From Phaeosaccion multiseriatum (Eukaryota > Ochrophyta, other classes), in contig OZ218950.1 of the NCBI GenBank assembly GCA_965112735.1, positions 2,170,001-2,234,000 of the forward strand: DNA of 64,000 bases, read 5' to 3'. This document shows positions 10,101 through 21,339 of the stretch, in pieces; within the stretch, counting starts at the first letter, position 1, and the number at the start of each line of letters is the position of its first letter. The translations under genes and the position numbers were made by a program. Below the pieces are notes generated by a model. It was not told the DNA's origin and ran no database searches. It saw only the letters and a program-made list of their open reading frames with translations.

Positions 10101-13100
10101 GGGCCACGGAATCTCACTGCCTCGCCTCTCTCATCGCACCCTCGCATTGCTGCCCCTATGCTCTCTCTTCATCGATCGTGTGTGTGCCCCGGTCATGTCC
10201 TACCTACCCTACCCTACCCTACCCTACCCTACCCTACCTTGCCTTACTCAACCCTGTTATGCTGTCACAGGCGGACAGCATAACGGGCATCTATGACACG
10301 CTGAAGCAGTGTGCCAGCATCAGTAAGAGCGCCGGGGGGATTGGGCTGAGCGTTACAGAAATCAGAGCCAAAGGCTCTTACATCAAGGGCACCAAGGGTG
10401 TGAGCAACGGGCTTGTGCCGATGTTGAGGGTTTTCGACGCGACGGCGAGATACGTCGACCAAGGAGGGTACGTTGGGAGAGAGGAAGGGAGGGAAGGAAG
10501 GGGAGAGAGGAAGGGGGGGAAGGAAGGACAGAGAGGAAGGGAGGGAGGGGAGGGGAGGGAGGGAGGGAGGGAGGGAGATGGTGCATAGTGAGGAGGACCT
10601 TTGATGGAATTCGATGGGAGTTGCTTAGATGTGAGAGGGCGTGGGGGGGTGGTGATGGTGATTATGGGGATGGAGAAGGAGGAGGTGGAAGAGGAGGAGG
10701 AGGAGGAGGAGGAGGAGGAGGAGGAGGAGGACGAGGAGGACGAGGAGCAGTATCAGCAGGAGCAGCAGCAGCAGCAGGAAGAGGAGGCTCCCCAACCCAC
10801 TGACTTCCTCACCCACTGACTCACACACTCACCCCCATCCTTCCTTCACACAGTGGGAAGCGTCCTGGGGCATTTGCCATCTACATTGAGCCGTGGCACG
10901 CTGACATCTTCGAGGTTTTGGATCTAAAGAAGAGCCACGGAAAGGAGGAGGCTAGGGCAAGGGACCTCTTCTATGGGTAAGTCAATGGAGGAGGGGAGGA
11001 GGGGGAAGGTTGGCAGGGTAGTAGGGATGTTTTGGATACCGGTCTGCCGGTCTGCCTGCCCGCCTTGCTTTCTTCTGACACGCCCCTCTCTGTCGTAACT
11101 GCGATGCGCCCCTCCCTCCCTCCCTCCCTCCCTCGCTCCCTCCCTTCAGGCTTTGGATTCCTGACTTGTTTATGAAACGGGTGGAGGAGAACGGCCAGTG
11201 GTCCCTCATGTGCCCCCACCAGGTGAGTTTGAGTTTGGGTTGCATCCATCTCCACGCACCCAGACCCACGAACCAAACTCACGCACCCACGACCCATCCA
11301 CCCACCCACCCACCCACCCACAGACTCACCCACAAACTCACCCACCTACCCCAGCAACCCACCCCAACCCATTGACTTACTCATGGCGCACCCATCCATC
11401 CTTTGACATGTGATGTAAACAGTGCCCCGGCTTGGCCGACTGCTGGGGGGAGGAGTTCGAGGCTCTGTATTGCAAGTACGAAAGGGAGGGGAAGGCAATG
11501 AGGTCCGTCAAGGCACAGGACCTTTGGTTTGCCATTCTCGATGCGCAGATTGAGGCCGGCAACCCCTACATGATGTACAAGGATGCGTGCAATCGCAAGA
11601 GCAATCAACAGAACTTGGGCACCATTCGCTGCTCCAATCTCTGCACGGAGATTGTGGAGTTCACCTCGCCAGATGAGGTGTGTGTATGTGTGTGTGTTTT
11701 GTGTATATGTATGCGTTTGATGCTTGCGTGTGAGGGAGGAGGACAAAGAGAGGAGTATGTGCGTGTGCGTGCGCTTCAGTCAATCTGACTTGACCGCTGC
11801 GCCTCGCCTCGCTTTCCCTCCCTTCTCCCTCCCTTCTCCCTCGCCCCCCCTCCCTTCTCCCTCCTCCCCTCCTCTCCCTCCCCTGTCAGATTGCTGTATG
11901 TAACCTCGCGAGCGTTGTGCTTCCGAAGTTCATTCGCGAAAAGACCGCCGAAGAGGAAGAGGAAGAGAAAGTCAAGGCACTAGGAGCAGCAGGGGCAGCA
12001 GGGGAGGCAACAGGGGAGGCAGGAGGGGAGGCAGGAGAAGCGGCAGAGGAAGCCACATCTTCGGCTCCCAATGTGCCGGCAATAGACAACAGCTGGACTA
12101 GGAAGGGAGGGGGGAGGGCTTCCGTGGGGGTGGAGGGACAGGAGGACGGGAGGGAGCTGACGTTCGACCACCAGAAGCTGTACGAGGTGACCAAGGTTGC
12201 GGTTCGAAACCTGAACAAGATGATTGACCTTAATCATTACCCCGTGGGAGAGGCCAAGAGCAGCAACTTGAAGCACCGGCCGCTAGGGGTGGGTGTGCAG
12301 GGCTTGGCGGATGCATTTATCAAGCTGGGGCTGCCTTTCGAGAGTGAGGGAGCCAGGCAACTCAACAGGGAAATTTTTGAAACACTTTACTTCGCTGCGT
12401 TGTCAGCGTCGACAGAGCTCGCCGAGGAGAGCGGGGCATACGCTTCCTTTGAAGGCTCCCCGCTGAGCGAGGGGAAATTCCAGTTCGATCTCTGGGGCAA
12501 GGATGGGGGGGAGGGGGCAGAAAAGGGGGTGAACCAGGCAGGGGCAGGGGCAGGAGCAGCAGCAGCAGTTGGTGATACAGCAGCAGCAGGAGCAGGGGCC
12601 TCCTCCTCCGATGAGAGGTTGTCAGGTCGGTGGGACTGGGAGGCGCTGCGAGCCAAGGTCCTTCGTAAGGGGGTGCGCAACTCTCTTTTGGTGGCCCCCA
12701 TGCCCACGGCCTCGACCGCGCAGATACTTGGTAACAACGAGTGCATCGAGCCATACACAAGCAATCTCTACGCGCGGAGGGTCAAGGCCGGGGAGTTTAT
12801 TGTAGTGAACCCTCACCTCCTCAATAGTCTGCTGAAGATGGGTCTCTGGACGCCCAAGATTAAGAACCAGCTCATCGCGGATGGGGGCTCGGTGGCCAAC
12901 CTACCGCTTCCACAGGAGATGAAGGACTTGTACAAGACGGTGTGGGAGGTGTCGCAGAGGAGCATCATCGATATGGCTGCGGACAGGGGACCCTTCATTG
13001 ATCAGAGCCAAAGCATGAACCTCTTTGTGCAAGAGCCCACGTATAGTAAGCTCTCGAGTATGCACTTCCACAGTTGGAGGAAAGGCCTCAAGACAGGTGC

Positions 13101-13553
13101 GCGTGTGTGTGTGAGTGTCTCTTGTCTCTCTCCCTCCCTCTCTCTCTCACACACACTCTCTCTCTCGCTCTCTCTGTGTGTGTACCCCACAACTAATCAG
13201 TCCACATTTAAGTCTAGTCCATTTCCAGCGACGTGTGCTGTTTCATATGCCCCTGTCAACCCTCGTCTCCCCCCTCTCTCGTCATATGGAAATTCTGAAG
13301 TTGATTCCTCCCGCCTCTCTCATCTTCTCCCCCTCCAACCACCCACCCCCTCCCTCCCTCCCTCCCTCCCTCCCTGCCTCCTTCCTTCCTACCTTCCGTC
13401 CCTTCAGGAATGTATTACCTTCGCACCCGCCCCGCTGCCTCCGCCACCCCCGTAACTCTGGACCCGGCCCTGGTGGAGGAGAGGAACAGGGCGAACACCT
13501 CTACTGGCGAGGGAGAGTCGTGCGAAATCGAATGCACGTCTTGCTCGGGCTGA
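6310..13553 (+). CDS. Ribonucleoside-diphosphate reductase large subunit (class Ia)
   Basis: Reduces ribonucleoside diphosphates to deoxy forms with the small subunit. Conserved start MHVVKRDG is at 7267; exons from there: 7267-7431, 8104-8295, 8525-8606, 9075-9187, 9618-9737, 10271-10467, 10854-10976, 11150-11222, 11423-11677, 11890-13096, 13408-13553 = 890 residues. Active-site features seen: LSSCFLL cysteine, SNLCTEI with the Asn-x-Cys-x-Glu triad, AVCNLAS partner cysteine, [22 protein letters not shown] tyrosine pair, and the C-terminal redox pair CTSCSG. The frame is open back to an ATG at 6310, which would add 319 low-complexity residues (poly-Ser, poly-Ala) led by a hydrophobic segment; either start is possible. 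Two low-complexity inserts interrupt conserved blocks, at about 11943-12153 and 12505-12625. Family call is certain; the N-terminus is not. Confidence 0.95.
9738..10270 (+). repeat. GGGATGGYAG minisatellite and (CCCTA)n in a reductase intron
   Basis: From about 9761 to 10080 a 10-base unit (GGGATGGCAG/GGGATGGTAG, with CAAGAGATTG variants) recurs about thirty times. It is followed near 10203-10238 by seven to eight CCCTA units ahead of the acceptor CACAG. There are no unique spacers, so it is not a CRISPR array, and the 5-base unit is not the 6-7 base telomere repeat. Confidence 0.9.
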
Positions 13554-13822
13554 AATACCACCAACATGCATGCAGCCAGGAAGAGTGCCCTGTGACCATA
13601 CGATAAAAGGGCTGGGAGTGGAGCTGCTCACTCCTTGCATGGGTCAAGGGCACTTCCTTCGGTGCCCCCGCCCCCCGCCCCGTCCCTCCCTGGGATTCTG
13701 GGAATGGAGCCCTTGAGGGAAGGGAGGAGGAGGCGGGATCCATGGATCCATCCCGACAGGACTGGACAGGAAGCCTATTCACCTCGCGGGGGGTAGCGAG
13801 GGGTTGCGGCGTTCGGGCCTCT

Positions 13823-14336
13823 CCCGGCGCGTGTGGCACGCGCCGGCACCACGGCCCCCACAGTATGTGGGGTGGCACCCGATGCCGCCATGGAGGTGGT
13901 AGCGGCAGCAGAAGCCGGCAGATCCACGGCGTTGATGTCCATGCTAGAGCTCCTAGGCCTGCCACCCCCACCGCCACCACCACCACCACCACTACCGCCA
14001 CCCCCACTACGACCCCCACGGCCGTGCATCGACGGCTTACTCTGGTCCATGAGCACCTGCTCAAACTCCTTCGTGCACTTCTGAGTATATGAAGGAGTTT
14101 GAACAGGTTATCATGGATCAGAGTAAGCCGTCGATGCGCGGCCGTGGGGGTCGTAGCGGGGGTGGCGGTAGTGGCCGTGGTGGTGGTGGCGGTGGGGGTG
14201 GCAGGCCTAGGAGCTCTAGCATGGACATCAACGCCGTGGATCTGCCGGCTTCTGCTGCCGCTACCACCTCCATGGCGGCATCGGGTGCCACCCCACATAC
14301 TGTGGGGGCCGTGGTGCCGGCTCTGCACGCGCCGGG
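13823..14336. repeat. Inverted repeat, about 250-base arms with an 18-base spacer
   Basis: The left arm (13823-14072) is a near-perfect reverse complement of the right arm (14091-14336). The ends facing the spacer read AAACTCCTTC and GAAGGAGTTT. Each arm, read away from the centre, encodes the same Gly/Arg-rich peptide: KEFEQV, MDQSKPSM, an RGG/poly-Gly stretch, RPRSSSMDINAVDLPA, then ATPHTVGAVVPA. Most base differences between the arms near the centre are synonymous (GAG/GAA, GTG/GTT, GAC/GAT, AGT/AGC). This may be an inverted duplication of a gene or transposon-protein exon; a transcript across it would form a long hairpin. Confidence 0.9.
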
Positions 14337-14493
14337 CTCCCGCTGCTACGGGTACTCCTGCCTCCGGTGCCGCTACTACTACCACTGCTGTGCTGGTGCC
14401 GCTACTCGGTGGTGTCGGGGGGCTATGGGCGCCACGGGCAGGAGGAGGAGCAGTAATAGTACCATTGCAACAGAAGCAGCACTGCAGCAGTAG
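14091..14493 (+). pseudogene. Gene fragment in the right arm, Gly/Arg-rich peptide of unknown family
   Basis: An open frame from ATG 14089-14091 (MKEFEQV..) through the RGG-like run ends at 14493. The shared part with the left arm stops near 14336; beyond it the composition turns into Cys/Tyr-rich and Ser-rich text that looks non-coding. I do not recognise the family. The left arm carries the matching fragment on the minus strand (about 14072 down to 13775). Called a fragment because no further exons were found on either side. Confidence 0.35.
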
Positions 14494-14838
14494 CACAGCA
14501 GCAGCAGCATCTGCAGCAGCAAGAACAGTAGCAACAGGAAGAGAGGGTCCTTGCTTCAAACCCTCTCTTGGGAAGGGTGCCGTAATAGTCTACAACGCTG
14601 AGGGAAAACACAGCCACCTCACCTCTTAGTTCTTTAGAGGATATAAGAATTAAAATACATACATACATTTACATTTCAGTCAACCTCTCCCAGGAAGAGG
14701 AGAGGATGAAAAAGGAAAGAAAAAAAAGAAGTTACGTTTCGTTGGCTTACGACTGTGTTCGAGGAGAGGAGTGGAATAAAAGCGTTAAGACGGCCTTTGA
14801 GGCAAGGGGCAGCAGTGGGAGCGGGTCACGAGGTCACA

Positions 14839-15142
14839 ATGCCGGATGAGGAGGTAGGGACGAGGAAGTCGGCGGCGAAGAAGGCCCCTGGCAGGCTGCC
14901 CAAGCTCCCTGCTGCCGTGTTCCACCATAAAGGCAACGATCCCGAGGACCGCAGACCCTCTGTGCAAGACATTGTCTGGAGGCACGAGCAAGCGAATCCC
15001 AATGTTGTCAAGGCGGAGATTCACGAGATTGATGAGGGCAAGTGCGCCAAGAAGATCAAGGGCCACTGCAAGGGTCTGTGGGTGATGCAGATCTTCGGAG
15101 GGGTCATCGCCTTGTTCACGAGTATACTGGCAGGTACGATAC

Positions 15143-15185
<43 letters not shown>

Positions 15186-15963
15186 AGCGAGCCCCTTAAA
15201 GATTGGAGTAGTACGTGCGCATGACTTGCAGGACTCTGCTGCTCTTCTGCCTCCCTGGTCGTCCAATGCCAAAGAGCAAACACGGACCCCTTTTTCGTCC
15301 CCCCCTCCCCCCCTAGCCCTCGATTCCCCACTTTCCACTGAACCACAGCGAATCCATCCATCCTCTCTCTCCCATACTGTGCTCACTCAGAGTATCGATA
15401 CGGCTCTTCCGCCTGGTACAACTCTGCCTCCGCGGGGGGAAAGCTCGCAGACATGCAGTTCGCCTGGGCCATCATTACCTTCATCTGCGGCTGCATTGGC
15501 ATCTGGGTGTACCTGTGCTGGAAGGAAGACATTAACCTCTCTCGTGGTAGGCTCATCTTCCGCCAGAAAGTCTTTTATTATTTCAGCTTTTTTGCGTGGG
15601 CATTCGGCGTATGGACCACGGCGGTGCTGTTTGCAAGCTTCAAGAACTACTCTCTGCGGCCTGGCATCTACCCCGGAGATCTGACGGGCTGCTTTCTGGT
15701 CATGGCCTGTACATTGCTCTTCCAAGATCTATGGGCACTCAGCAAACTCTGTTCGCTTGGGACGTACACTGCTAAGCTTGCTGAGGAGTGGCGCTATCAG
15801 GTGGGTGGGCAGGCGCAGGGGGAGGCAGGAGGAGGGCAGATGGCACTGGATGGAGGAGCCCCATCCGGTGGGTGGGAGAGCATAGGGACTTCTTTTTCGC
15901 TTCGTGCGTGCACATGACTTTTGTTCTAGTCCTCTTCTCGCTCACTCTTGCCTCCTCCTCCTC

Positions 15964-16039
<76 letters not shown>

Positions 16040-16047
16040 GACTACTG

Positions 16048-16088
<41 letters not shown>

Positions 16089-17468
16089 GCTACTACTCCT
16101 CCTACTCCTACTACTCCTGCTACTACTACTGCTACTCCTACTACTACTACTACCACTACTACTGCACACTACCTCAACATTCTAATCCGATCGAATCCAA
16201 TCCACTCAATCCCCTTTTTCCCTCTCTCCTCAGGCCTTCGTGGACAAGGAAGACGCTAAAGAGGAGCGAGCAGAAGAAGCGGCGAAGGAGCAACGACGAG
16301 CCTCCCAAGAGGAACGGAGGTCTCAACGGCGGGCAAGCAGGGTGGAGGAGGGGCGAGGAGGAGGAGAAGGAGGAGGGAAAGAGGGGCGGAGATCTTCTCA
16401 GGAGCGGCGCAAGTCTTCTATTCGCATAGAAGTTCCCCCTTCTCCTTCTCAAGCAGGCACCGCGCCGCCATCGACCCAGGTGAGGAGACAGGTTGAGGGG
16501 AAGGACGGTGTGAGGATGAAGGTGGAAGGTACACCAACCCCATATCCACACATATCAGACAAACCAAACAGAGATAAGAAAGCTGGCATCTCATTTCACC
16601 TCACCTCACGTCACCTCACGTCACCTCACCTCACCTCACCTCACCGTCACCTCACCGTCACCGCCACCTCACCTCACCTCACCTCACCTCACCTCACCTC
16701 ACCTCACCTCACCTCACCTCACCTCACCTCACCTCACCTCACCTCACCTCACCACACCTCACCACACCTCTCCTCACCTCACCTCACCTCATGTCTCTTC
16801 ACCTCACCCCACCCCATCTCCCCCCTCATACTCAACGTGGCAGGGCGGCTTGACACCAAGCGCCCCTCTGCTCTCCCCGCACGAGCTTGTTAATGTGGCG
16901 CTGCATCAGCAGGAGGGAGAGGAGGAGGACGTCCTAATGCCCCATGCCTTCGAGCGGCTGTGGAACGGACTGGAGAGGGTGGGCGGTTTCAGTGCGCGCA
17001 TCGCTGCTCCTGTACACCAGGATGACATTGTTGCACACCTCACCGAGAGAGGCTTCCAGGTGCGTGTGCGCGTGCGTGTGCGTGTGCGTGTGCGTGTGCG
17101 TGTGCGTGCGCGCGTATGTGTGTGTGTGGGTGTGCATGTGCGTGTGTGTGTGTGGGGGGGGGGGGGGGATGTATATGGGCATGTATTCACGCAGCTCTTG
17201 GCTCTCTCTCCCTGCCTCCCTCCTCCCCTCCTCCCCTCGTCCCCTTCAGGTGGTGGCAGCGGGGCGTCAACACCACGACGTGCTGCGTCTCCTCTTCTGC
17301 CGCAGAGAAGCAGCGGAGGACGGCTTAGGAGAATGGTTCCTCGCTGAACTCGAGGTGAACGAGCAGCGGTTGGTGTTGGAGGCAGAATTCAAAAGTAAGC
17401 GGCCACAGATGGTGCCAGATTTCGTGAAGCAGTTCAGGCTACACAATGTCTTCAACATCGTCGACTGA
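14839..17468 (+). CDS. Predicted four-helix membrane protein, unknown function
   Basis: Exons 14839-15133, 15391-15800, 16234-16479, 16844-17059, 17250-17468 give 461 residues. ATG 14839 is the first in the open frame. Four hydrophobic segments are clear: around GLWVMQIFGGVIALF (exon 1 end), FAWAIITFICGCIGIWVYL, FYYFSFFAWAFGVWTTAVLF and GCFLVMACTLLFQDLWAL (exon 2). A Ser/Glu/Arg-rich cytosolic linker (exon 3, with RRAS and RRSS motifs) follows. The C-terminal part (exons 4-5, from GGLTPSAPLL) is globular and ends FVKQFRLHNVFNIVD. A four-helix bundle followed by a soluble tail recalls MARVEL or tetraspan proteins, but I see no diagnostic motif and do not assign a family. It is convergent with the downstream reductase gene. 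Confidence 0.75.
15961..16165 (+). repeat. (CTA/TAC)n trinucleotide array, about 200 bases
   Basis: A nearly pure TAC repeat with scattered CTG and CTC units, in intron 2 of the membrane-protein gene. Reading frames across it (poly-Tyr, poly-Leu, poly-Thr) are artefacts. Confidence 0.95.
16595..16815 (+). repeat. (CACCT)n pentanucleotide array
   Basis: About 220 bases of ACCTC units, early copies varied to ACGTC and ACCGT. It lies in intron 3 of the membrane-protein gene and forms a long pyrimidine-rich lead-in to the acceptor. Confidence 0.95.
17060..17160 (+). repeat. (GTGCGT)n / GT array starting at a splice donor
   Basis: The intron that follows the exon ending in GFQ starts directly with GTGCGTGTGCGC and continues as GTGCGT/GTGT units for about 90 bases, ending in a G13 run. 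Confidence 0.9.
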
Positions 17469-17870
17469 TAACTGTATTTGATAAAGTCAAAAGATGAAAT
17501 AATATTGTATAAGTACGTAAACAAAAATAAACTAGTGGTGAAATGTATGGATACAGGCAGGCTTCGGCAGGCTTCTTTCCTTAGCGGTGCCACCGTTCTG
17601 CGAGCGATATGCTTGACAGTGCTTGACAGATGCTTGACGAATGCTTGACAAATGCTTGACTCGATATCATTGCGCCCGCCCTGTAATGTAATAAGCAAAC
17701 CCTCTCCTCTCCTCTCCTCTCCTCTACTGCGCGATTGCGTGTGTGGTTGTTGTGAGTCACTAAGCTAAGCCAATGCCCACCCACTCACTCATTGCCCCCT
17801 GTTGAGAGCCCCACTAGGGGCAGCCGGCCTGCCCACCTAAGCATCGTCCCAGCGCCAAAGCCACGCCCTC
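17469..17870. other. Convergent intergenic region with a TGCTTGAC tandem repeat
   Basis: Lies between two convergent 3' ends. It includes five imperfect copies of ATGCTTGACA at about 17610-17662, a short TCTCC array at about 17701-17725, and an A/T-rich stretch at 17470-17550 that may serve as a 3' end-processing region. No gene seen. Confidence 0.6.
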
Positions 17871-20417
17871 CTAATACGCTCTCTCTCGGTCGTGGGGCTT
17901 TTCCAGCTCCGCCACAAAGTCGGGTCCCATTGGGACCTGGAATCATCGTACACACACACATACATACATACATACATACATACATACATACATACGTATG
18001 TACAAACATACATACGTATGTACAAACATCACCGTAAGGTATTTTAGGCAGGTCGAAGCATACAGCATAGAAGAGAGCCCCATAGAGAGGGGGGGGGGGG
18101 GAGGGGGAGAGGGAGACAGAGAGAGTGAGAAAGGGGTGGAGAGAGGCAGAGAGAGAGAGAGAGAGAGAAAGAGAGCGAGAGACCGAGGGGGGCAGAGAGG
18201 AAGAAAATAAGGAGGGAGAGAGAGGGGGCAGAGCGAGCAAGAAAAAGAAAGAGCTCTCACGACTTCTCTCCTTCCCCGAGAGTGACAAGTGCTTACAATG
18301 GACGCCGTGTTTAAGTGAGGATGCGAGGTGAAGTAATGGGTCTTGATCTGTGTGCAGCACATACAGGCAACAGAGGACAGGGCAGCATATCGTGTCAGTC
18401 AAGGAGTGAGTGAGAGGAAGGGAGGGGGGGAGGAAGTAAGAGAGCGAACCAATATACCAACACATTTGCCAATGAAAGAGAGAGAGAGAGAGAGAGCCTA
18501 CACGATCTGAACACAACAGCCGTCCCAGCCCCCTAGCCCCTGTCAACCTACATGATCCATTCTGCTTATCTCTGGCACGCCCTCCATCTGATACAACTCT
18601 CTGACGTAGTTCAAGAGGTTGGGGTAGCTCGCGATGCTTCTCTTGTTGCACTTGAAGTACACGATGTACACTTCGTCGAAGCGGAACAGGGTCACCCAGA
18701 GACGGATGTCCTGTTTAGGGGGGGAAGGGGGAGACAGAGAGTGGGGATAAAAGAGAAGGGGGGAGGGGGAAGAGGGGAAGCAAGGGAGAAGAGTAAGAGA
18801 AAGACAAGACGAAAGCCGCGCTGCATTCAACACAAAGAGCAAAGCACGAGACGTGCTCCATCTCATGTCGTGTCCAATTTAGAAGCTTACATAGGCTTAC
18901 GTACCGCGAGAGTGAGTTGGTCCCCTGTGAGGTACCTGGACTTGGACAGAACGTCTTCGCACTTGTCCAGGCTGTCGAACAGCTTCACCACCGCAGAATC
19001 GTACGCGGCTTGCGTGCTGGCGAAACCGCACTTGTAGACACTGTATATAGAGGAGGCAGTGGTTGAGTTTTAAAAGTCAAGGAAGGAGAGGGATAGGAGC
19101 AAGTACATGGAAGGACAGGATGGCACCCCACGGCTGCTCAGAGCTACAACAGCTCATGGCAAAGAGATGGGGTACCAAGGGGGGCTTACAGAAGTACACC
19201 ACGGACAGACACAGGAATTCAGTGTCCTTTGAGAAGGCAGCGGATGGTTTCAGTGAATGTTGTGTTGTGTGTTGCCGTGCCTCACCCGTCGTTGATGCCC
19301 GAGTATATCCATTCGTTGACTTCCTCCTGCTTGGCCTGCGTGCTCGCGGGACTCAGATCCAGCTCTGGTTTCTTGGCCACGGCGTTGAATTGCGTGTTGA
19401 GCATCTGTATATGGCACAAGGAGGGGAGGGAGGGGAGGGAGAAGGGTGAGTCAATGGGAAAGAGAAGGCGGCAGGCAGGCAAGCAGCCGTATACACGCAA
19501 GCTTAGGGGCAAGAAGGCATATGGGCAGGCAGGCAGAGCTGAAGACACAACGGTACAGTACAGCAGAGCACAACACAACACAACACAACACAACACAACA
19601 AGCAACAGCGGCCGCGAATGATCGAGTGACCGAGTGATGACTGAGTGACCGAGTGACTGCATGGCTGAGTGAGTGACTGAGTGACTGAGTGCTTGAGTGG
19701 CACGGACCTGGATGATCTCGGAGCTCTCGGTGTTGACGATGGTCTTTGTCTTCTTGTCGAACAGCACCGGCACGGTGTACTTGGCGCCCGGGGTCTCTTG
19801 GGACTCTGCAGTGGGATGTGGCGTAAGACAGGACATGGGACGGGGAACGGGCGGACGGAACAGGATCAGAGAAGGAGGCAGCAGCAGTGTAGGCGAAGCG
19901 AAGCCAGGCGAAGGGGCGGTCACAGTAAAGAGAGAGAGTATATGTTAGCCTGTGATGTGATGTGGCGTTGAGAAGGAGAGAGAAAGAGTTGCGGGGCACG
20001 GGAGAGCCTCACAGTTGATTGCATAAGCAGCTGTGCTGTGCCCTGCCTGCGGTGAGAGCATCTGTCAAAGTGGGACCGAAAAAAAAGTGGAAAGCATTGG
20101 ACCTGTTCTGCTGATCCCGTTCCTTCCGTGTGCGCCCCCCCCCCCTTCTGTATCCCATTCTGTCCATCTGTCGGTCGGTTCGTGCCCGTCCGTCTCTCTC
20201 TCACCGAAAATGTCCCGGATGGTTTTGAAGTCGAAGCCCTCGGGAGGAGGCACACACCCGCTGACTTGGACGGAGCCGCGGCCGCTGGGAGGTACGACTG
20301 CGTCGCTATCACTCTTGAAGCCCCATCCTGTCGACCCGCCACAAGAGGGGGTGGGGGAGGAGTGGAAGGCGGGAAGGGGTAGACACAATGTTTCGTTACT
20401 CTCTCTTGAGAAGGGTC

Positions 20418-20455
<38 letters not shown>

Positions 20456-21339
20456 GGAGGTGGCAGTGCGGCGTGGCCTGTTGTGTGCCAGCTCCTGCAC
20501 TATCGAGTTGGGCGGCAGGGAGAAACATGCGACGACTGTGGCTAAAGAGAAGGGGGAAGGAAGTGAGTGACTAAAGAGTGAGCGAGTGAGTGGGTGAGAA
20601 GGGTGAGGGGGTGAAGGGGGGAGGGATGGACGGACGGACGGGAGATGGTAAGTGGGCGGATGGCGGAGGGACCGCAGATGGTGAGCGATGATTGAGTGAG
20701 TGAGCGACTGGGGGGGAGAAGAAGGGGTGGAAAAGTGGGTGAAAGAGTATATGAATGTGGAAGCAAAGACGAACGCCTTGTGGAAGGGAAAGCTAGAAAA
20801 GACGGGCCCCGAGCTTCTCACCGCAGTGCGTGTCGTTCTCGTCGTCGGGCTTGCTCCTCATCCAGGTGGGGTGCGTCACGGAGACGCCAATGACATCCTC
20901 CAGGCCCTTCAAAGCGCGTACCACCAGTGTTCGATGCGCCCAAGGGCAGGCGTACGACACAAAGAGGTGGTACCGCCCCGCCTCGCAAGGGAACTTGGCT
21001 CCTTCCTCCGAGGACACCCATTCTCGAAAGGTCGACGCCGTCCTAAGCAACGAGGGAGGACATGGTATTACCGTAGGAAAAGGAAATTAAAATCGATTGT
21101 TCTTGCTCGGCATGCTCGGCATTTTTCTTTTTCTTTATCTGTGTAGGTACCTACCTCACGAAGGCTCCGTCCTTCATCTCCTCTAGCGCGCTCCTTGCTA
21201 CCGGCATGGTCACTACCGAGCTTCTGCTTCTACTACCAAGACTGACACGGGCAAGTCTTGCTGGCGCTGTGTGCAATAATGAGAATGCAGTAGGGTATGT
21301 AAGCGCGAGAGAGAGTATTGCAGAGCGAGCTAAGCGCAT
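17871..21339 (-). CDS. Glutathionyl-hydroquinone reductase (Xi-class GST, ECM4/YqjG type), predicted plastid-targeted
   Basis: Reductively removes glutathione from glutathionyl-hydroquinones. Minus-strand exons: 21339-21155, 21042-20822, 20327-20205, 19805-19708, 19404-19286, 19040-18905, 18710-18552, 18347-18297, 17936-17871; 385 residues, all phases consistent. Diagnostic: CPWAHR with the catalytic Cys (residue near 100), THPTWM, the strand [14 protein letters not shown] followed by ESSEII, then helical C-domain and a YFTSHPHLN block, ending [15 protein letters not shown] as in the family. The last two small exons were found by extending past a false stop formed by reading through donor GTAGGT. 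The first 46 residues are a presequence: hydrophobic [18 protein letters not shown], then FSLL with Arg/Ser-rich text, matching the Ala-Phe bipartite plastid signal of ochrophytes. Localisation is inferred. Divergent from the helicase gene. Confidence 0.92.
17950..18026 (+). repeat. (CATA)n microsatellite
   Basis: ACAC followed by about twelve ATAC units and two ACGTATGTACAA copies. It lies inside the last intron of the minus-strand reductase gene, near its acceptor. Confidence 0.9.
18070..18240 (+). repeat. Purine-rich GA/GGGA tract
   Basis: GA-dominated sequence on the plus strand, in the last intron of the minus-strand gene. On the transcribed strand it is CT-rich and upstream of the acceptor, so it may act as an extended polypyrimidine tract. 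Confidence 0.8.

Larger units (their letters stand above)
13554..14838. other. Intergenic region holding a long inverted repeat
   Basis: Between the reductase stop and the next start codon. The main content is the inverted repeat at 13823-14336. After it come CAG/GCA-rich sequence (14470-14540) and an A-rich stretch (14640-14735) leading to the next gene. Confidence 0.6.

Noticed and set aside
10203-10238. (CCCTA)n resembling telomere sequence; similar CCTAAC text near 47440-47475
   Set aside because: The unit is 5 bases rather than TTAGGG/TTTAGGG, the tract is short and internal, and the second site is irregular.
15948-16185. Long open frames of poly-Leu, poly-Thr, poly-Tyr and poly-Val in several frames
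   Set aside because: They are translations of a TAC repeat in an intron.
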